Below are positions 52,212-63,790 of a stretch of DNA of 64,000 bases, one piece after another. The translations under genes and the position numbers were made by a program. The notes beneath the pieces were generated by a model. That model was not told the origin of the DNA and made no database searches. It saw nothing but the letters and a program-made list of their open reading frames with translations. The stretch is from Rhizobium sp. Lineage in GTDB: Bacteria > Pseudomonadota > Alphaproteobacteria > Rhizobiales > Rhizobiaceae. The DNA lies in the NCBI GenBank assembly GCA_003527225.1, contig DPXQ01000105.1, positions 43,258 to 107,257 on the forward strand. Reading direction: 5' to 3'. The number at the start of each line of letters is the position of its first letter. The first letter of the stretch is position 1.

Positions 52212-53207
52212 ATGACGGTTCTGATCAAGGGGGCCGGCGTCGCCGGCCTCACCGCTGCCTTCGAACTTTCCCGCCGCGGCATCGCCGTCGAGGTGATGGA
52301 TGCCGCCGAGACTGTCGGCACGGGTGCCTCCACCTATGCCGGCGGCATGCTTGCCCCCTATTGCGAGCGCGAGGCGGCCGAAGAGACCGTGCTCACGCTT
52401 GGCCTTTCCGCCGCCGACTGGTGGGCGGAAGCCGTCCCCGGCGAAGTATCCCGCAAGGGGACGCTGGTCATCGCCGCCGGCCGCGACAGCGTCGAACTCG
52501 ACCGCTTCGCCTCCCGCACGCAGGGATACGAATGGGTCGGCGGCAATACGATCGGCGAACTGGAACCGGATCTCGCCGGCCGCTTCGACCGCGCGCTGTT
52601 CTTCCCCGAAGAAGCCCATCTCGACCCGCGCAAGGCGATGGCCGGGCTCTACGAGGCGCTGGTCGAAAAAGGCGTGCGTTTCCACCTCGGCGGCACCGAA
52701 ACACCGACGGAAACGGCCTACTCGGCGGTCGTCGAATGCACCGGAGCGGCCGCGATCGGCTCGACGCCGGGATTGCGCGGCGTGCGCGGCGAGATGCTCT
52801 TTCTCGAAACCGCGGAAATCACCCTTTCGCGGCCGGTCCGCTTGCTCCATCCCCGCCACCCCCTCTACATCGTGCCGCGTGAGGATCATCGCTTCATGGT
52901 CGGGGCGACGATGATCGAGACGGACGACGACGGCCCGATCACCGCGCGCTCGGTGATGGAGTTCCTCAACGCCGCCTACGCCGTGCATCCCGCCTTCGGC
53001 GAGGCCCGGCTCGTGGAGACCGGCGTCGGCGTCCGCCCCGCCTTCGCCGACAACCTGCCGAGGGTCCTCGAGCAGGAGGACGGCTTTTCGATCGCCGGCA
53101 TGCACCGCCACGGTTTCCTGCTTGCCCCCGCGATGGCGCGGCAGCTCGCCGACCGGATCTGCGCCGGCGGACATGAAGAGCTCTACGCACAGGGAGCACT
53201 GCAATGA
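52212..53207 (+). CDS. thiO: Glycine oxidase ThiO
   Basis: A 331-residue FAD-dependent amine oxidase (DAO family) producing the glycine imine used by ThiG. It has the dinucleotide motif GAGVAGLTAAFEL near residue 7, GASTYAGGMLAPYCE, and the C-terminal VETGVGVRPAFADNLPRV with GMHRHGFLLAPAMA. It starts 1 base after the thiC stop and overlaps thiS by 4. Using ThiO rather than ThiH makes the pathway oxygen-dependent. Confidence 0.94.
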   Translation: MTVLIKGAGVAGLTAAFELSRRGIAVEVMDAAETVGTGASTYAGGMLAPYCEREAAEETVLTLGLSAADWWAEAVPGEVSRKGTLVIAAGRDSVELDRFASRTQGYEWVGGNTIGELEPDLAGRFDRALFFPEEAHLDPRKAMAGLYEALVEKGVRFHLGGTETPTETAYSAVVECTGAAAIGSTPGLRGVRGEMLFLETAEITLSRPVRLLHPRHPLYIVPREDHRFMVGATMIETDDDGPITARSVMEFLNAAYAVHPAFGEARLVETGVGVRPAFADNLPRVLEQEDGFSIAGMHRHGFLLAPAMARQLADRICAGGHEELYAQGALQ

Positions 53208-53401
53208 CCTATACCGTGAACGGCGAAACCGTCGAAAGTGCCGCCGCGACGCTCGCCGACCTCCTCACTGCCCTCGAATACGAGGGCGAATGGCTGGCGA
53301 CCGCCGTCAACGGCGAACTCGTCCACCGTGAGGATCGTCCCGCCTGCCGGCTCGCCGACGGCGACCGGATCGAGGTCCTCTCGCCGATGCAGGGAGGCTG
53401 A
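53204..53401 (+). CDS. thiS: Sulfur carrier protein ThiS
   Basis: A 65-residue beta-grasp protein ending in the required GG dipeptide (SPMQGG), which is adenylated and thiocarboxylated by ThiF to donate sulfur for the thiazole ring. The N-terminus [10 protein letters not shown] is typical. No thiF is present here, so that function must be provided elsewhere. It is coupled to thiO (4-base overlap) and thiG (1-base gap). Confidence 0.95.
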   Translation: MTYTVNGETVESAAATLADLLTALEYEGEWLATAVNGELVHREDRPACRLADGDRIEVLSPMQGG

Positions 53402-53402
53402 G

Positions 53403-54176
53403 ATGCTGGAACTCTACGGCACGCAGGTTTCCTCCCGTCTCCTCCTCGGCACGGCGCGCTATCCCTCTCCGGCGATCCTCGCGGAGGCCGCACGCCGGTC
53501 CGGCACGGAAATCGTCACCGTCTCCTTGCGGCGGGAGACCGCCGGCGGCAGGACGGGAGGGGCCTTCTTCGAACTCGTCCGCGGCCTCGGCGTCCGGGTG
53601 CTGCCCAACACCGCCGGCTGCCACAGCGTCTCGGAAGCCGTGCTGACGGCGAAGATGGCGCGCGATCTCTTCGGCACCAACTGGATCAAGCTCGAACTGA
53701 TCGGCCACCACGACACCCTTCAGCCGGACCTGTTCCAGCTGGTCGAGGCGGCTCGTATCCTCTCCGCCGACGGCTTCGAGGTCTTTCCTTACACGACCGA
53801 CGACCTGGTGGCAGGCGAGCGGCTGCTTGCCGCCGGCTGTAAGGTCCTGATGCCGTGGTGCGCACCGATCGGCACCGCCGCTGGCCCGAAGAACGTCTCC
53901 GGCCTTCGTGCAATGCGGGCGGAATTCCCCGACATTCCGCTGATCGTCGACGCCGGGATCGGCCGCCCGTCCCATGCCGCCGCGGTGATGGAACTCGGCT
54001 TCGACGCCGTCCTCCTCAATACCGCGGTCGCCGGCGCCGGCGATCCCCCGGCGATGGCCGAAGCCTTCGCGGAAGCCATCATCGCCGGCCGCAAGGGCTA
54101 TCGTGCCGGGCTTCTTCCACCGCGCGACATGGCCGTACCTTCGACGCCGGTCATCGGCAAGGGAGTTTTCGCATGA
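53403..54176 (+). CDS. thiG: Thiazole synthase
   Basis: A 257-residue TIM-barrel enzyme that forms the thiazole phosphate from DXP, glycine imine and ThiS-thiocarboxylate. Landmarks are [43 protein letters not shown] with the Schiff-base Lys, [13 protein letters not shown] and [19 protein letters not shown]. It is typical in length and overlaps thiE by 4 bases. Confidence 0.97.
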   Translation: MLELYGTQVSSRLLLGTARYPSPAILAEAARRSGTEIVTVSLRRETAGGRTGGAFFELVRGLGVRVLPNTAGCHSVSEAVLTAKMARDLFGTNWIKLELIGHHDTLQPDLFQLVEAARILSADGFEVFPYTTDDLVAGERLLAAGCKVLMPWCAPIGTAAGPKNVSGLRAMRAEFPDIPLIVDAGIGRPSHAAAVMELGFDAVLLNTAVAGAGDPPAMAEAFAEAIIAGRKGYRAGLLPPRDMAVPSTPVIGKGVFA

Positions 54177-54781
54177 GGCTCGATCCGTTCTACCTGATCG
54201 TCGACAACGCCGCATGGATCGAGCGCCTCGTTCCCCTCGGGGTCAGGCTCGTGCAGCTGCGCATCAAGGACATGCCGGAAGCGGCGCTCCGCGACGAGAT
54301 CCGCCGCGCCCGCGCCCTCTGCGCGGGGGCGGGCTGCCAGCTGATCGTCAACGACTATTGGCGGATCGGCATCGACGAGGGCTGCGACTTCGTGCACCTC
54401 GGGCAGGAAGACCTCGCCGACGCTGACGTGACGGCGATCCGCGCCGCCGGCATGAGGCTCGGCATCAGCACCCATGACGAGGCTGAGCTCGAAATGGCCC
54501 TTGCGGCGCAGCCGGACTATGTGGCGCTCGGCCCCGTCTACCCGACGATCCTGAAGCAGATGAAGTGGGCGCCCCAGGGCCTCGACCGGCTTTCGGCGTG
54601 GCGGAAAAGGATCGGCACGCTGCCGCTGGTGGCAATCGGAGGCCTCACCGTCGAACGGCTCGACGGCGTCTTTTCCCACGGGGCCGACAGCGCCGCCGTC
54701 GTCACGGACATCACCCGCAACCCGGACCCCGAAGCCCGGACGCAGGCGTGGATCGAGAAAACCGCAGCTTGGCGGCAATAG
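54173..54781 (+). CDS. thiE: Thiamine phosphate synthase
   Basis: A 202-residue TIM-barrel enzyme that joins HMP-PP and thiazole phosphate. It has [67 protein letters not shown] and a phosphate-binding [13 protein letters not shown]. It is the last gene of the operon (ATGA overlap with thiG). The HMP-P kinase gene thiD is absent from the window. Confidence 0.95.
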   Translation: MRLDPFYLIVDNAAWIERLVPLGVRLVQLRIKDMPEAALRDEIRRARALCAGAGCQLIVNDYWRIGIDEGCDFVHLGQEDLADADVTAIRAAGMRLGISTHDEAELEMALAAQPDYVALGPVYPTILKQMKWAPQGLDRLSAWRKRIGTLPLVAIGGLTVERLDGVFSHGADSAAVVTDITRNPDPEARTQAWIEKTAAWRQ

Positions 54782-54865
54782 ACCTACTGCTGTCGACTGC
54801 AGAGCTTCGCTCGAAGCGAAGTCCTGCGGCGCGATAAGCCGTAAGCGACATCGATCTCCATCGAA

Positions 54866-54879
54866 TTGACATTGATCAA
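54866..54879 (+). promoter_or_regulatory. FNR/FixK-type site upstream of the N-type ATPase operon
   Basis: TTGAC-ATTG-ATCAA differs from the FNR/FixK consensus TTGAT-N4-ATCAA at one base. Its centre lies 31 bases before the centre of a -10-like TAGTAT (54901-54906), the geometry of a class II FNR-activated promoter. The predicted start is then at or next to the atpD ATG (54913). Confidence 0.6.
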
Positions 54880-54903
54880 GGCCAGCTCAGCAATCTGGGT
54901 TAG

Positions 54904-56689
<1,786 letters not shown>

Positions 56690-56693
<4 letters not shown>

Positions 56694-56968
56694 GCGACCC
56701 AGACAAGCTTATCAGGGATACGGAACGCGATATCGACCGGTTGGAGAAGAAGGAGCGCAGTCCGGCGCATTTCGTTCTTGGCGTCATGCTTTATGGCGGG
56801 ACGCTCGGCCTGCTCTTCGTCGTGCCGCTGATCGCCGGCGCCTATCTCGGCCGTTGGCTTGACACCCTCTCTCGCGGCTATTCGGTGCGCTGGACTATCA
56901 GTCTTATCATGCTCGGGCTGGCGCTCGGTTTCTACAACGTGCTCCGTTTCCTGAAGGGCAAGATATGA
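56690..56968 (+). CDS. atpQ: N-type ATPase AtpQ (AtpI/gene 1 family)
   Basis: A 92-residue membrane protein with a charged N-terminus (DKLIRDTERDIDRLEKKERS) and two hydrophobic segments, near residues 27-51 and 62-82. GAYLGRWLDTLSRGYSVRWT between them is typical of AtpI-like AtpQ proteins, thought to help assemble the c-ring. The next gene of the family order, atpR, should follow but is missing; atpB overlaps this stop by 4 bases. Confidence 0.85.
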
Positions 56969-57630
56969 ACGAGGGATTGAATTCGGCCGTTCTCTTCAAT
57001 ATCGGCCCCTTCGGCATCACGGGAACCGTTGTGACCAGTGTGGGCGTCACCGCCTGCCTGGCACTTTCCGCCATTGTCTTTTCGACCATGCTCAAGCTCT
57101 CTCCGTCCCGCCTTCAAGCTGCACTGGAAGGCGCAATCGTGGCGATGGAAGGTGCAATCGCCGAGGTTGTCCCGCAGCATGCCCGCCGAATCCTGCCATT
57201 CGTGGGAACCCTCTGGATCTTCGTGCTGGTTGCCAATCTCGTAGGGCTCATTCCGGGGCTGCATTCGCCGACGCGCGATCTCTCGGCGACTGCTGCCCTT
57301 GCCGTCCTGGTCTTCCTGTCCACCCACTGGTTCGGCATCCGCGCAAACGGACTGAAAACCTATCTCCGCCACTACGCCGATCCCAGCATAATCCTGCTTC
57401 CCTTCACCATCGTCAGCGAGCTGACCCGGACGTTGGCGCTCGCCATCCGCCTGTTCGGCAACATCATGAGCCTCGAGATGGCGGCTCTGCTTGTTCTGCT
57501 GATCGCCGGCTTTCTGGTGCCGGTTCCGCTTCTCATGCTGCATGTCGTGGAGGCACTCGTACAAGCCTACATCTTCGGAATGCTCGCCCTGATCTACATC
57601 GCCGGTGCGCTGGAGACCCCCGAAACGTGA
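56965..57630 (+). CDS. atpB: N-type ATPase subunit a
   Basis: A 221-residue stator channel subunit with about five hydrophobic segments. The essential Arg is Arg162 in [10 protein letters not shown], within [40 protein letters not shown] and [18 protein letters not shown] are further family stretches. It makes the half-channels for ion entry to and exit from the c-ring. It begins inside the end of atpQ. Confidence 0.93.
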   Translation: MNEGLNSAVLFNIGPFGITGTVVTSVGVTACLALSAIVFSTMLKLSPSRLQAALEGAIVAMEGAIAEVVPQHARRILPFVGTLWIFVLVANLVGLIPGLHSPTRDLSATAALAVLVFLSTHWFGIRANGLKTYLRHYADPSIILLPFTIVSELTRTLALAIRLFGNIMSLEMAALLVLLIAGFLVPVPLLMLHVVEALVQAYIFGMLALIYIAGALETPET

Positions 57631-57646
57631 ACCCTGCGAGGAACGA

Positions 57647-57916
57647 ATGACCATCGATATCCATAGCTTCAGCCTCTTCTCCACGATCATCGCAGGTCTG
57701 GTGATCGCGTTCGGGACGATGATCCCGGCGCTCGCCATGGGCCGCGCCATCTCGAGTGCACTCGAAGCGCTGGCCCGCCAGCCGGAAGCCGAGAAAACCA
57801 TCACCCGGACACTGTTCATCGGGTTGGCGATGGTCGAATCGTTGGCGATCTACTGCCTGGTGGTGGCGCTCATACTTCTCTTCCGCAACCCCTTGCTCGA
57901 ATATTTCGTGAATTAG
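57647..57916 (+). CDS. atpE: N-type ATPase subunit c
   Basis: An 89-residue rotor subunit with two membrane helices joined by the polar loop ARQPEA. The ion-binding Glu is Glu64 in MVESLAIY, followed by Ser65 and Tyr69. At the helix-1 position that holds Gln32 in the Ilyobacter Na+ ring, and Glu in the N-type c-subunits I know, this protein has Met31 (PALAMGRA). The residue after Ser65 is Leu instead of Thr. This is not a complete Na+ site; proton binding is more likely. ATG 57647 has GCGAGGAACG upstream. Confidence 0.92.
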   Translation: MTIDIHSFSLFSTIIAGLVIAFGTMIPALAMGRAISSALEALARQPEAEKTITRTLFIGLAMVESLAIYCLVVALILLFRNPLLEYFVN

Positions 57917-57920
57917 CGCC

Positions 57921-58673
57921 ATGCAGATCGACTGGACGACCTTCCTGCTCGAGATTCTGAACTTCCTTGTATTGGTCTGGCTTCTCAAGCGTTTCTTCTA
58001 CAAACCTGTGCTCGCCGTGCTGGACAAGCGCCGCGCGACCATCGAGGCGGAGACATCGGAGGCCGCGCGGCTCAAGGAAGAGGCGGATGCACTCGTTTCG
58101 CAATATCAGGCGCGCATGCGTGACTGGGAGCAGGAACGGGAAAAGCTCCGCCACGATCTGGACGGGGAAATCGCCTCGGAGCGTGAGAAGCGGATGGCGG
58201 CCCTGAAGAAGTCGTTGTCCGAGGAGGCGGACGCCGCGCGCGTCCGGGAGACCAAGACACGCACAGACAGGGAAGCGTCCATTGCCGCGTCGGCTCGCGG
58301 CGAAGCATTCAGTGCGGTTGGAGCGCTGCTGACGCGGCTGGCCTCCCCATGCCTGACTTCCACCATTGTCGCGGTCTTTCTGGAGGATCTTGCCTCGCTT
58401 GGGGAGGCGGAGCGCCGAGAGCTCGAACAGGCCGTCGCCCATCTCGCACCCGAACACAAGGTCGAGGTCGCTTCCGCTCATCCGCTAAGTACCGCAGAGC
58501 AGGCGAGCGTGGCGACCGCCCTTGGCAAAGCCGTGGGACACGAGGTCAACACGAGCTTCAAGCTTGAGCCGGATCTCCTGGCAGGCATGCAGGTATCCGC
58601 CGGCGAGTGTCTACTTTCCTCCGACCTAGCAAGTGAATTGGCCTTTTTCCGGGAGCGTCCCGACAATGGCTGA
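57921..58673 (+). CDS. atpF: N-type ATPase subunit b with delta-like C-terminus
   Basis: A 250-residue stator protein: one N-terminal membrane helix (FLLEILNFLVLVWLLKRFFY), the conserved KPVLAVLDKRRATI stretch, a long charged coiled coil (about residues 30-130), and a C-terminal domain (about 165-245) containing LEPDLLAGMQVSAGECLLSSDLA, which recalls the end of the OSCP/delta subunit. No separate delta gene exists in the operon, so this fusion probably replaces it. The end overlaps atpA by 8 bases. Confidence 0.88.
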   Translation: MQIDWTTFLLEILNFLVLVWLLKRFFYKPVLAVLDKRRATIEAETSEAARLKEEADALVSQYQARMRDWEQEREKLRHDLDGEIASEREKRMAALKKSLSEEADAARVRETKTRTDREASIAASARGEAFSAVGALLTRLASPCLTSTIVAVFLEDLASLGEAERRELEQAVAHLAPEHKVEVASAHPLSTAEQASVATALGKAVGHEVNTSFKLEPDLLAGMQVSAGECLLSSDLASELAFFRERPDNG

Positions 58674-60117
58674 TCAGCCCAACCCGTCCAGCGGATACCG
58701 CTTTGGCCTGCGCGTTTCCGAGAGGGGCTGCATTGTCGGCATCGGCGACGGCATAGCCTGGGTGAAGGGGCTGCCATCGGCGCGCATCGACGAGATGCTG
58801 GAGTTCGCCGACGGCAGCCGTGGTCTGGTGTTCCAGCTTGACCGCGATCTTCTCGGTGCCATCATCCTTCGTCAAACCCACGATCTGACGGCTGGAATGT
58901 CGGTTCTTCGCACGGGTCGTACGCTTTTGATCGGCACAGGCGATGACCTGCTTGGCCGGGTGATCGATCCCCTCGGCGGTCCGCTGGACGGTATGCCCGC
59001 GCCGGAGGTGAACATCTTCCGCCCATTGGAGGCGCCAGCTCCCTCCATTCTGGATCGCGACACCGTATCCCGGCCACTCTATACCGGCAGCAAGATTGCC
59101 GATGCCCTGGTCCCGATCGGCAAGGGGCAGCGGCAACTTGTCATAGGAGACGACGGGACTGGAAAGAGCGCCTTCGTGCTCGACGCGGTATTGAGTCAGC
59201 GCGGCCGCGATGTCCGCTGCGTCATGGTTCTGATCGGCCAGACCCGCTCAACCATTGCCGCAACCGTCACGGCATTGCGTGAAGCAGGTGCCCTTGCCTT
59301 CACCACACTCGTCGTGGCGGAGGCCGACATGTTGCCGGGCTTTCGCTTTCTCGCCCCCTTTGCCGGCTGCGCGGTCGCCGAGCAATTCATGCGGGCCGGC
59401 AAGGATACGCTGATCATATATGATGATCTCACCCAGCATGCGCAGTCCTATCGCGAGCTCTCGCTTCTGCTGCGGCGTCCTCCGGGACGCGAGGCCTATC
59501 CCGGCGACATCTTCTATCTGCATTCACGGCTGCTGGAGCGATCCACGCAGCTTTCAAAGAGCGAAGGAGGGGGGAGCATGACGGCTCTTCCGGTGGTCGC
59601 GACCCAGCAGGGCGAGATCGCCGCCTATATTCCGACCAATATAATCTCGATCACCGATGGTCAGATTTACTTCGACAGCAAACTCTTCGCCGCAGGCATG
59701 CTGCCCGCCATTGACATAAGCCGTTCTGTTTCGCGCATTGGCGGTGCAGCCCAGCACAAGGCCGTCAAGACCGCGGCGGCTCGCATCCGTCTCGAATATC
59801 TGCAGTTTCTCGAGATGGAACTCTTCGCCCGCTTCGGCACGAAGCTGGAGAAGGGCGTTGAAGAAAAACTGAAGCGCGGGCGCTTGCTTCGGGAAATCCT
59901 GAAGCAGGACCGCCTTTCCCCCCTCAACGAGAAACAGCATCTGGCCTGGCTCACGGCTTATGGCGAGGGACTGCTCGGTCCATTCCAACCGAGCCAGGCC
60001 GCCGCTCGCCTGCCCTCGCTCTACGAGGCTGTCGAGCGTGCCGGACTGTCGCTTGACGATTCGAAGGAGCGGTGGCGCGCCGTGCTCGAGGCTGCCCTCG
60101 CAGAGGCGCCGGAATGA
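58666..60117 (+). CDS. atpA: N-type ATPase subunit alpha
   Basis: A 483-residue non-catalytic nucleotide-binding subunit. P-loop GDDGTGKSA near residues 162-169; VMVLIGQTRSTIAAT, YDDLTQHAQSYRELSLLLRRPPGREAYPGDIFYLHSRLLER and TNIISITDGQIYFDSKLF are characteristic. It is shorter at the N-terminus than standard F-type alpha subunits (no delta-binding tail), as is usual in the N-type. It overlaps atpF and atpG. Confidence 0.94.
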   Translation: MADQPNPSSGYRFGLRVSERGCIVGIGDGIAWVKGLPSARIDEMLEFADGSRGLVFQLDRDLLGAIILRQTHDLTAGMSVLRTGRTLLIGTGDDLLGRVIDPLGGPLDGMPAPEVNIFRPLEAPAPSILDRDTVSRPLYTGSKIADALVPIGKGQRQLVIGDDGTGKSAFVLDAVLSQRGRDVRCVMVLIGQTRSTIAATVTALREAGALAFTTLVVAEADMLPGFRFLAPFAGCAVAEQFMRAGKDTLIIYDDLTQHAQSYRELSLLLRRPPGREAYPGDIFYLHSRLLERSTQLSKSEGGGSMTALPVVATQQGEIAAYIPTNIISITDGQIYFDSKLFAAGMLPAIDISRSVSRIGGAAQHKAVKTAAARIRLEYLQFLEMELFARFGTKLEKGVEEKLKRGRLLREILKQDRLSPLNEKQHLAWLTAYGEGLLGPFQPSQAAARLPSLYEAVERAGLSLDDSKERWRAVLEAALAEAPE

Positions 60118-60932
60118 GCCGGAAACGTGAGATCGAAGGGCGCCTTGCCCTTTACGGCGACCTGAAAGGTATTGTCGCCGCTATGCGCAGTTTTGCGCTG
60201 GTTGAGCTTCGTCGCGTGAGTCGGCGCGAGATGGCGCAGTCGCTCGCCAAGGGGGTGGTGGAAGCCGCGCTAGGCGACCTCCGCTCCGTCCTGCCGCGGG
60301 CCGCACCCGTTCCTGGCGATATCTGGTTGCTGTTCGGTTCCGTTCGCGGTTTTTGCGGCAGCTTCAACGAGGATGTGCTGCGTGCATGGCAGGATCACCA
60401 CGGCCCCACGCCGATGATCGCCTGTGGGGAGCGTCTTGTCTCCCTGCTTTCGGAGGGCAGGGAGATTTCGGCAGTGGCGGGTGCCAATGGCGCCCTCGAC
60501 GCGGCGACGACTATCGACCGTATCCTCGCGGAGATCGATACTGTCCGTGTGGGGGCGGGGCGAGAACTCGGGCTCATGGCCGTCATTCATGACGACGCGG
60601 GCTTGACGATCCAGCGACTCCTGCCGTTACCTGAACCGCTCAACGGCAGGCGGGCCGAACTTCCGCTCACCTACGAGCCGGTGCAAAAGGTCGCCGGAGA
60701 GGTCGTCGGGCACTATCTGTTTCACGCCCTGATGGCGATGCTGCTGCGCTCAATCCGGATAGAAAACCACACGCGGCTGATGCAGATGGAAAACGCACTC
60801 ACCCATCTTCAGGAGGGTGAGGAGGACCTGAGTCGACAGCGCAATCGTCTCAGGCAGGAGGAAATCGTCGAGGAAATCGAGCTCATTGCCGGTGGTGCCG
60901 ATCCGGGCAGTTTCGGCAGCAACACACTCTGA
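60114..60932 (+). CDS. atpG: N-type ATPase subunit gamma
   Basis: A 272-residue central-stalk subunit, divergent in sequence. The N-terminal helix (LYGDLKGIVAAMRSFALVELRRV) and the C-terminal helix (LLRSIRIENHTRLMQMENALTHL) form the rotating coiled coil, with LLFGSVRGFCGSFNEDVL between. It is the last gene of the operon and starts inside the stop of atpA (ATGA). Confidence 0.88.
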   Translation: MSRKREIEGRLALYGDLKGIVAAMRSFALVELRRVSRREMAQSLAKGVVEAALGDLRSVLPRAAPVPGDIWLLFGSVRGFCGSFNEDVLRAWQDHHGPTPMIACGERLVSLLSEGREISAVAGANGALDAATTIDRILAEIDTVRVGAGRELGLMAVIHDDAGLTIQRLLPLPEPLNGRRAELPLTYEPVQKVAGEVVGHYLFHALMAMLLRSIRIENHTRLMQMENALTHLQEGEEDLSRQRNRLRQEEIVEEIELIAGGADPGSFGSNTL

Positions 60933-61008
60933 CCATGCCTTGATCCAGAAAGGAAACCGATCCGGATACGGATTGGATCGAGGATACCGTATCCATCGAA
61001 CGGTGCGG

Positions 61009-61596
61009 TCAGTCCGGCCGCGATATCACCGCGCGTCCACTCGTTGTATCAACGATCATGCGCAGGATTTCTGCTTCCTGGCCTCGAGGCAGAGCCACAT
61101 CCAGTTCTGCTCCGGTCGCGATAAAGTTCTCGGCATCGATGCGTGCGTCTGGAAAGCCGGCAAGCCGTGCCTTGACTAGCGGGAGATCCGAGAAGGCCGT
61201 GGTGATTTTGGCCTCGACTCTTGGGACGATCTCGATTTTCCGGGCTGCCCGAAGGCAGGCCGCTGCGGTTCCGCCATAGGCGCGAATGAGCCCGCCGCCA
61301 CCTAGCAGGATGCCCCCGAACCATCTGGTGACAACGACAGCGACGGCGTCGAGGGACTGACCGTCGATTGCCTGGAGTATCGGTTTGCCCGCGGTGCCGC
61401 TCGGTTCGCCGTCGTCGCTGAAGCGATAGGTCTGGCCGATTCGCCATGCCCAGCAATTGTGATTGGCGGACGGATCGGAACGGGAGGCCAGGAAGGTTCT
61501 CGCCATCTCTTCGCTCGTCACCCGGCCGGCAAAAGCGACAAATCGGCTCTTTTTTATGTGCTGTTCGCATGTCCAGACGTCATCCAGTGTAAACAT
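61009..61596 (-). CDS. YigZ/IMPACT-family protein
   Basis: A 195-residue protein with the IMPACT (UPF0029) signature: KKSRFVAFAGRV, HNCWAWRIG, FSDDGEPSGTAGKPIL and VTRWFGGILLGGGGLIRAYGGT. A smaller C-terminal DUF1949-like domain follows. The eukaryotic homologue modulates GCN2; the bacterial function is uncertain. ATG 61596 is used because the preceding in-frame codon is TTG. It converges on atpG. Confidence 0.9.
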   Translation of the reverse strand: MFTLDDVWTCEQHIKKSRFVAFAGRVTSEEMARTFLASRSDPSANHNCWAWRIGQTYRFSDDGEPSGTAGKPILQAIDGQSLDAVAVVVTRWFGGILLGGGGLIRAYGGTAAACLRAARKIEIVPRVEAKITTAFSDLPLVKARLAGFPDARIDAENFIATGAELDVALPRGQEAEILRMIVDTTSGRAVISRPD

Positions 61597-62194
61597 CAAT
61601 GCCTTCCTCGCGCCGTTTCATAGACCTGCGACCGCAGAAGCGCCAGGCTTCAGGGCAAGGGGTCGGCTGCCGATCACGTGACGATGACCCGCTTCGAGGT
61701 ACATGCGGTCGGGACGCTTCATCTCCTCACTAGCCGGGATTTCTACAGATTTTTACTGCAACGTTGCATCACCCGCTCGACAAGTAGAACTTTATCGCTA
61801 TTCTGCCCGCATGCCGCCCCGGCGGTAGAAAAATACAAAAATCGTGCAAAATAAAGAAAACACGAATGAAAATCGGCTCTATCCGAACAAAATTCTCCCT
61901 TCGCCATGCTTCTGAATCGTCGCAGTCCTCGCAAGGGGCTACCGGTTGTTTGGGAGCATACGCTGTCCGGGGCCACCGTACTTCGGTGACGTCACAGGAG
62001 AAAATGAAGGATCGGAAAGTGTTCCTTCCCCGGCTTGTTCGAGGAGGCGCTTGGAGCCGTTTCTCTGGCTTCGCTCCATCAAGGAGCTGAACCGCGAGGT
62101 CAAGATATCTCGCGACCTTGCGGGCACGCCAAACAAGACGCTTGAAACAACACGGACCGGTGAAAACCGGCCCAAAAAAGTGGGAGACTATGAA
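61597..62194 (+). other. Long leader region upstream of dppA without a gene
   Basis: No credible gene is present in these ~600 bases. The half near dppA is rich in inverted repeats: GGAGC/GCTCC around 62053-62077, CGCGAG/CTCGCG at 62093-62098 and 62109-62114, and CCGGT-GAAA-ACCGG at 62157-62170, a stem closed by a GNRA-type loop 24 bases before dppA. This suggests a structured 5' untranslated region, but no known riboswitch is recognised. Confidence 0.5.
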
Positions 62195-63790
62195 ATGAAA
62201 TACAAAATGGGCATTGCCGCGGCGTTGCTGTCGGCCACATTCTTTGCAAGCGCCGCCAGCGCCAAAACTTTCGTTTATTGCTCGGAAGGTTCTCCTGAAG
62301 GTTTCGATCCGGGCCTCTATACGGCCGGCACGACCTTCGACGCCTCTGCGCATCCGGTCTATAGCCGCCTGCTCGAATTCGAGCCGGGTACGACGAAGCC
62401 GGTTGCAGGTCTCGCCGAAAGCTGGACCGTTTCCGAGGATGGCACCGAATATGTCTTCAAGCTGCGTGCGGGCGTGAAGTTCCACACGACCGACTTCTTC
62501 ACGCCGACGCGTACGCTGAACGCCGATGACGTGGTGTTCTCTATCGATCGTCAGATCAACAAGAGCAATCTGTGGAACCAGTATGTTGCCGGTGCTTCCT
62601 GGGAATATGCCGCTGGCATGGGCTTTCCGGAGCTGATCAAGTCTGTCGAGAAGGTCGACGATCTGACGGTGAAGTTCGTCCTCAATCGTCCGGAAGCTCC
62701 CTTCCTCGCCAACCTCGCCATGCCGTTCGCTTCGATCATGTCGAAGGAATATGCCGATAGCCTCGAGAAGGCAGGAAAGATGGGACAGCTGAACCAGATG
62801 CCGCTCGGCACTGGTCCGTTCGTCTTCGTCGGCTACCAGCAGGACGCCGTCATCCGCTACAAGAAGAACGCCGACTATTGGGGTGGCGCTCCGAAGATCG
62901 ACGACCTCGTCTTCGCCATCACCACGGATGCCGCTGTTCGCTACCAGAAACTCAAGGCCGGCGAATGCCACCTGATGCCGTTCCCGAACGCTGCCGACGT
63001 CGAGTCGATGAAGGCTGATTCGAACCTGACCGTCATGGAACAGGAAGGCCTCAACGTCGCCTACCTCGCCTACAACACCACCCAGGCACCGTTCGACAAG
63101 CCGGAAGTCCGCAAGGCGCTCAACAAGGCGATCAACAAGAAGGCGATCGTCGACGCCGTGTTCCAGGGCATGGCAACGCCTGCCAAGAACCCGATCCCGC
63201 CAACCATGTGGTCCTACAACGACAAGGTTGAAGACGACGCCTACGACCTCGACGCAGCCAAGAAAATGCTTGAGGATGCGGGCGTCAAGGACCTGTCGAT
63301 GAAGGTCTGGGCCATGCCTGTTTCGCGCCCCTATATGCTGAATGCACGTCGCGCGGCCGAAATCATCCAGGACGACTTCGCCAAGATCGGCGTCAAGGTC
63401 GAGATCGTTTCCTACGAGTGGGCTGAATACCTCGACCGCTCGAAGGCCAAGGATCGTGACGGTGCCGTCATGCTCGGCTGGACCGGCGACAACGGTGACC
63501 CGGACAACTTCCTCGACACCCTGCTCGGCTGCGAAGCCGTGGGCGGCAACAACCGCGCCCAGTGGTGCAACGAGGAGTTCAACACCTTGGTGAAGAAGGC
63601 TAAGGTCACCTCCGACCAGGCCGAGCGCAGCAAGCTCTATGAAGAGGCCCAGGTCGTCTTCAAGCGCGAAGCTCCGTGGGCGACCCTCGACCACTCGCTG
63701 TCGATCGTTCCGATGCGCAAGGAAGTCTCGGGCTTCGTTCAGAGCCCGCTTGGCGACTTCACCTTCGAAAACGTGGACATCGCCGAATAA
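62195..63790 (+). CDS. dppA: Peptide ABC transporter substrate-binding protein (DppA-like)
   Basis: A 531-residue periplasmic binding protein of family SBP_bac_5. Residues 1-24 are a Sec signal (ASAASAKTF). The mature part begins TFVYCSEGSPEGFDPGLYTAGTTFDAS and has LGTGPFVFVGYQQDAVIRYKKNADYWGG, typical of DppA. It binds di- or oligopeptides, possibly also heme or aminolevulinate. The ATG at 62195 follows GGGAGACTATGA. A dppB permease gene begins 165 bases downstream. Confidence 0.93.
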   Translation: MKYKMGIAAALLSATFFASAASAKTFVYCSEGSPEGFDPGLYTAGTTFDASAHPVYSRLLEFEPGTTKPVAGLAESWTVSEDGTEYVFKLRAGVKFHTTDFFTPTRTLNADDVVFSIDRQINKSNLWNQYVAGASWEYAAGMGFPELIKSVEKVDDLTVKFVLNRPEAPFLANLAMPFASIMSKEYADSLEKAGKMGQLNQMPLGTGPFVFVGYQQDAVIRYKKNADYWGGAPKIDDLVFAITTDAAVRYQKLKAGECHLMPFPNAADVESMKADSNLTVMEQEGLNVAYLAYNTTQAPFDKPEVRKALNKAINKKAIVDAVFQGMATPAKNPIPPTMWSYNDKVEDDAYDLDAAKKMLEDAGVKDLSMKVWAMPVSRPYMLNARRAAEIIQDDFAKIGVKVEIVSYEWAEYLDRSKAKDRDGAVMLGWTGDNGDPDNFLDTLLGCEAVGGNNRAQWCNEEFNTLVKKAKVTSDQAERSKLYEEAQVVFKREAPWATLDHSLSIVPMRKEVSGFVQSPLGDFTFENVDIAE

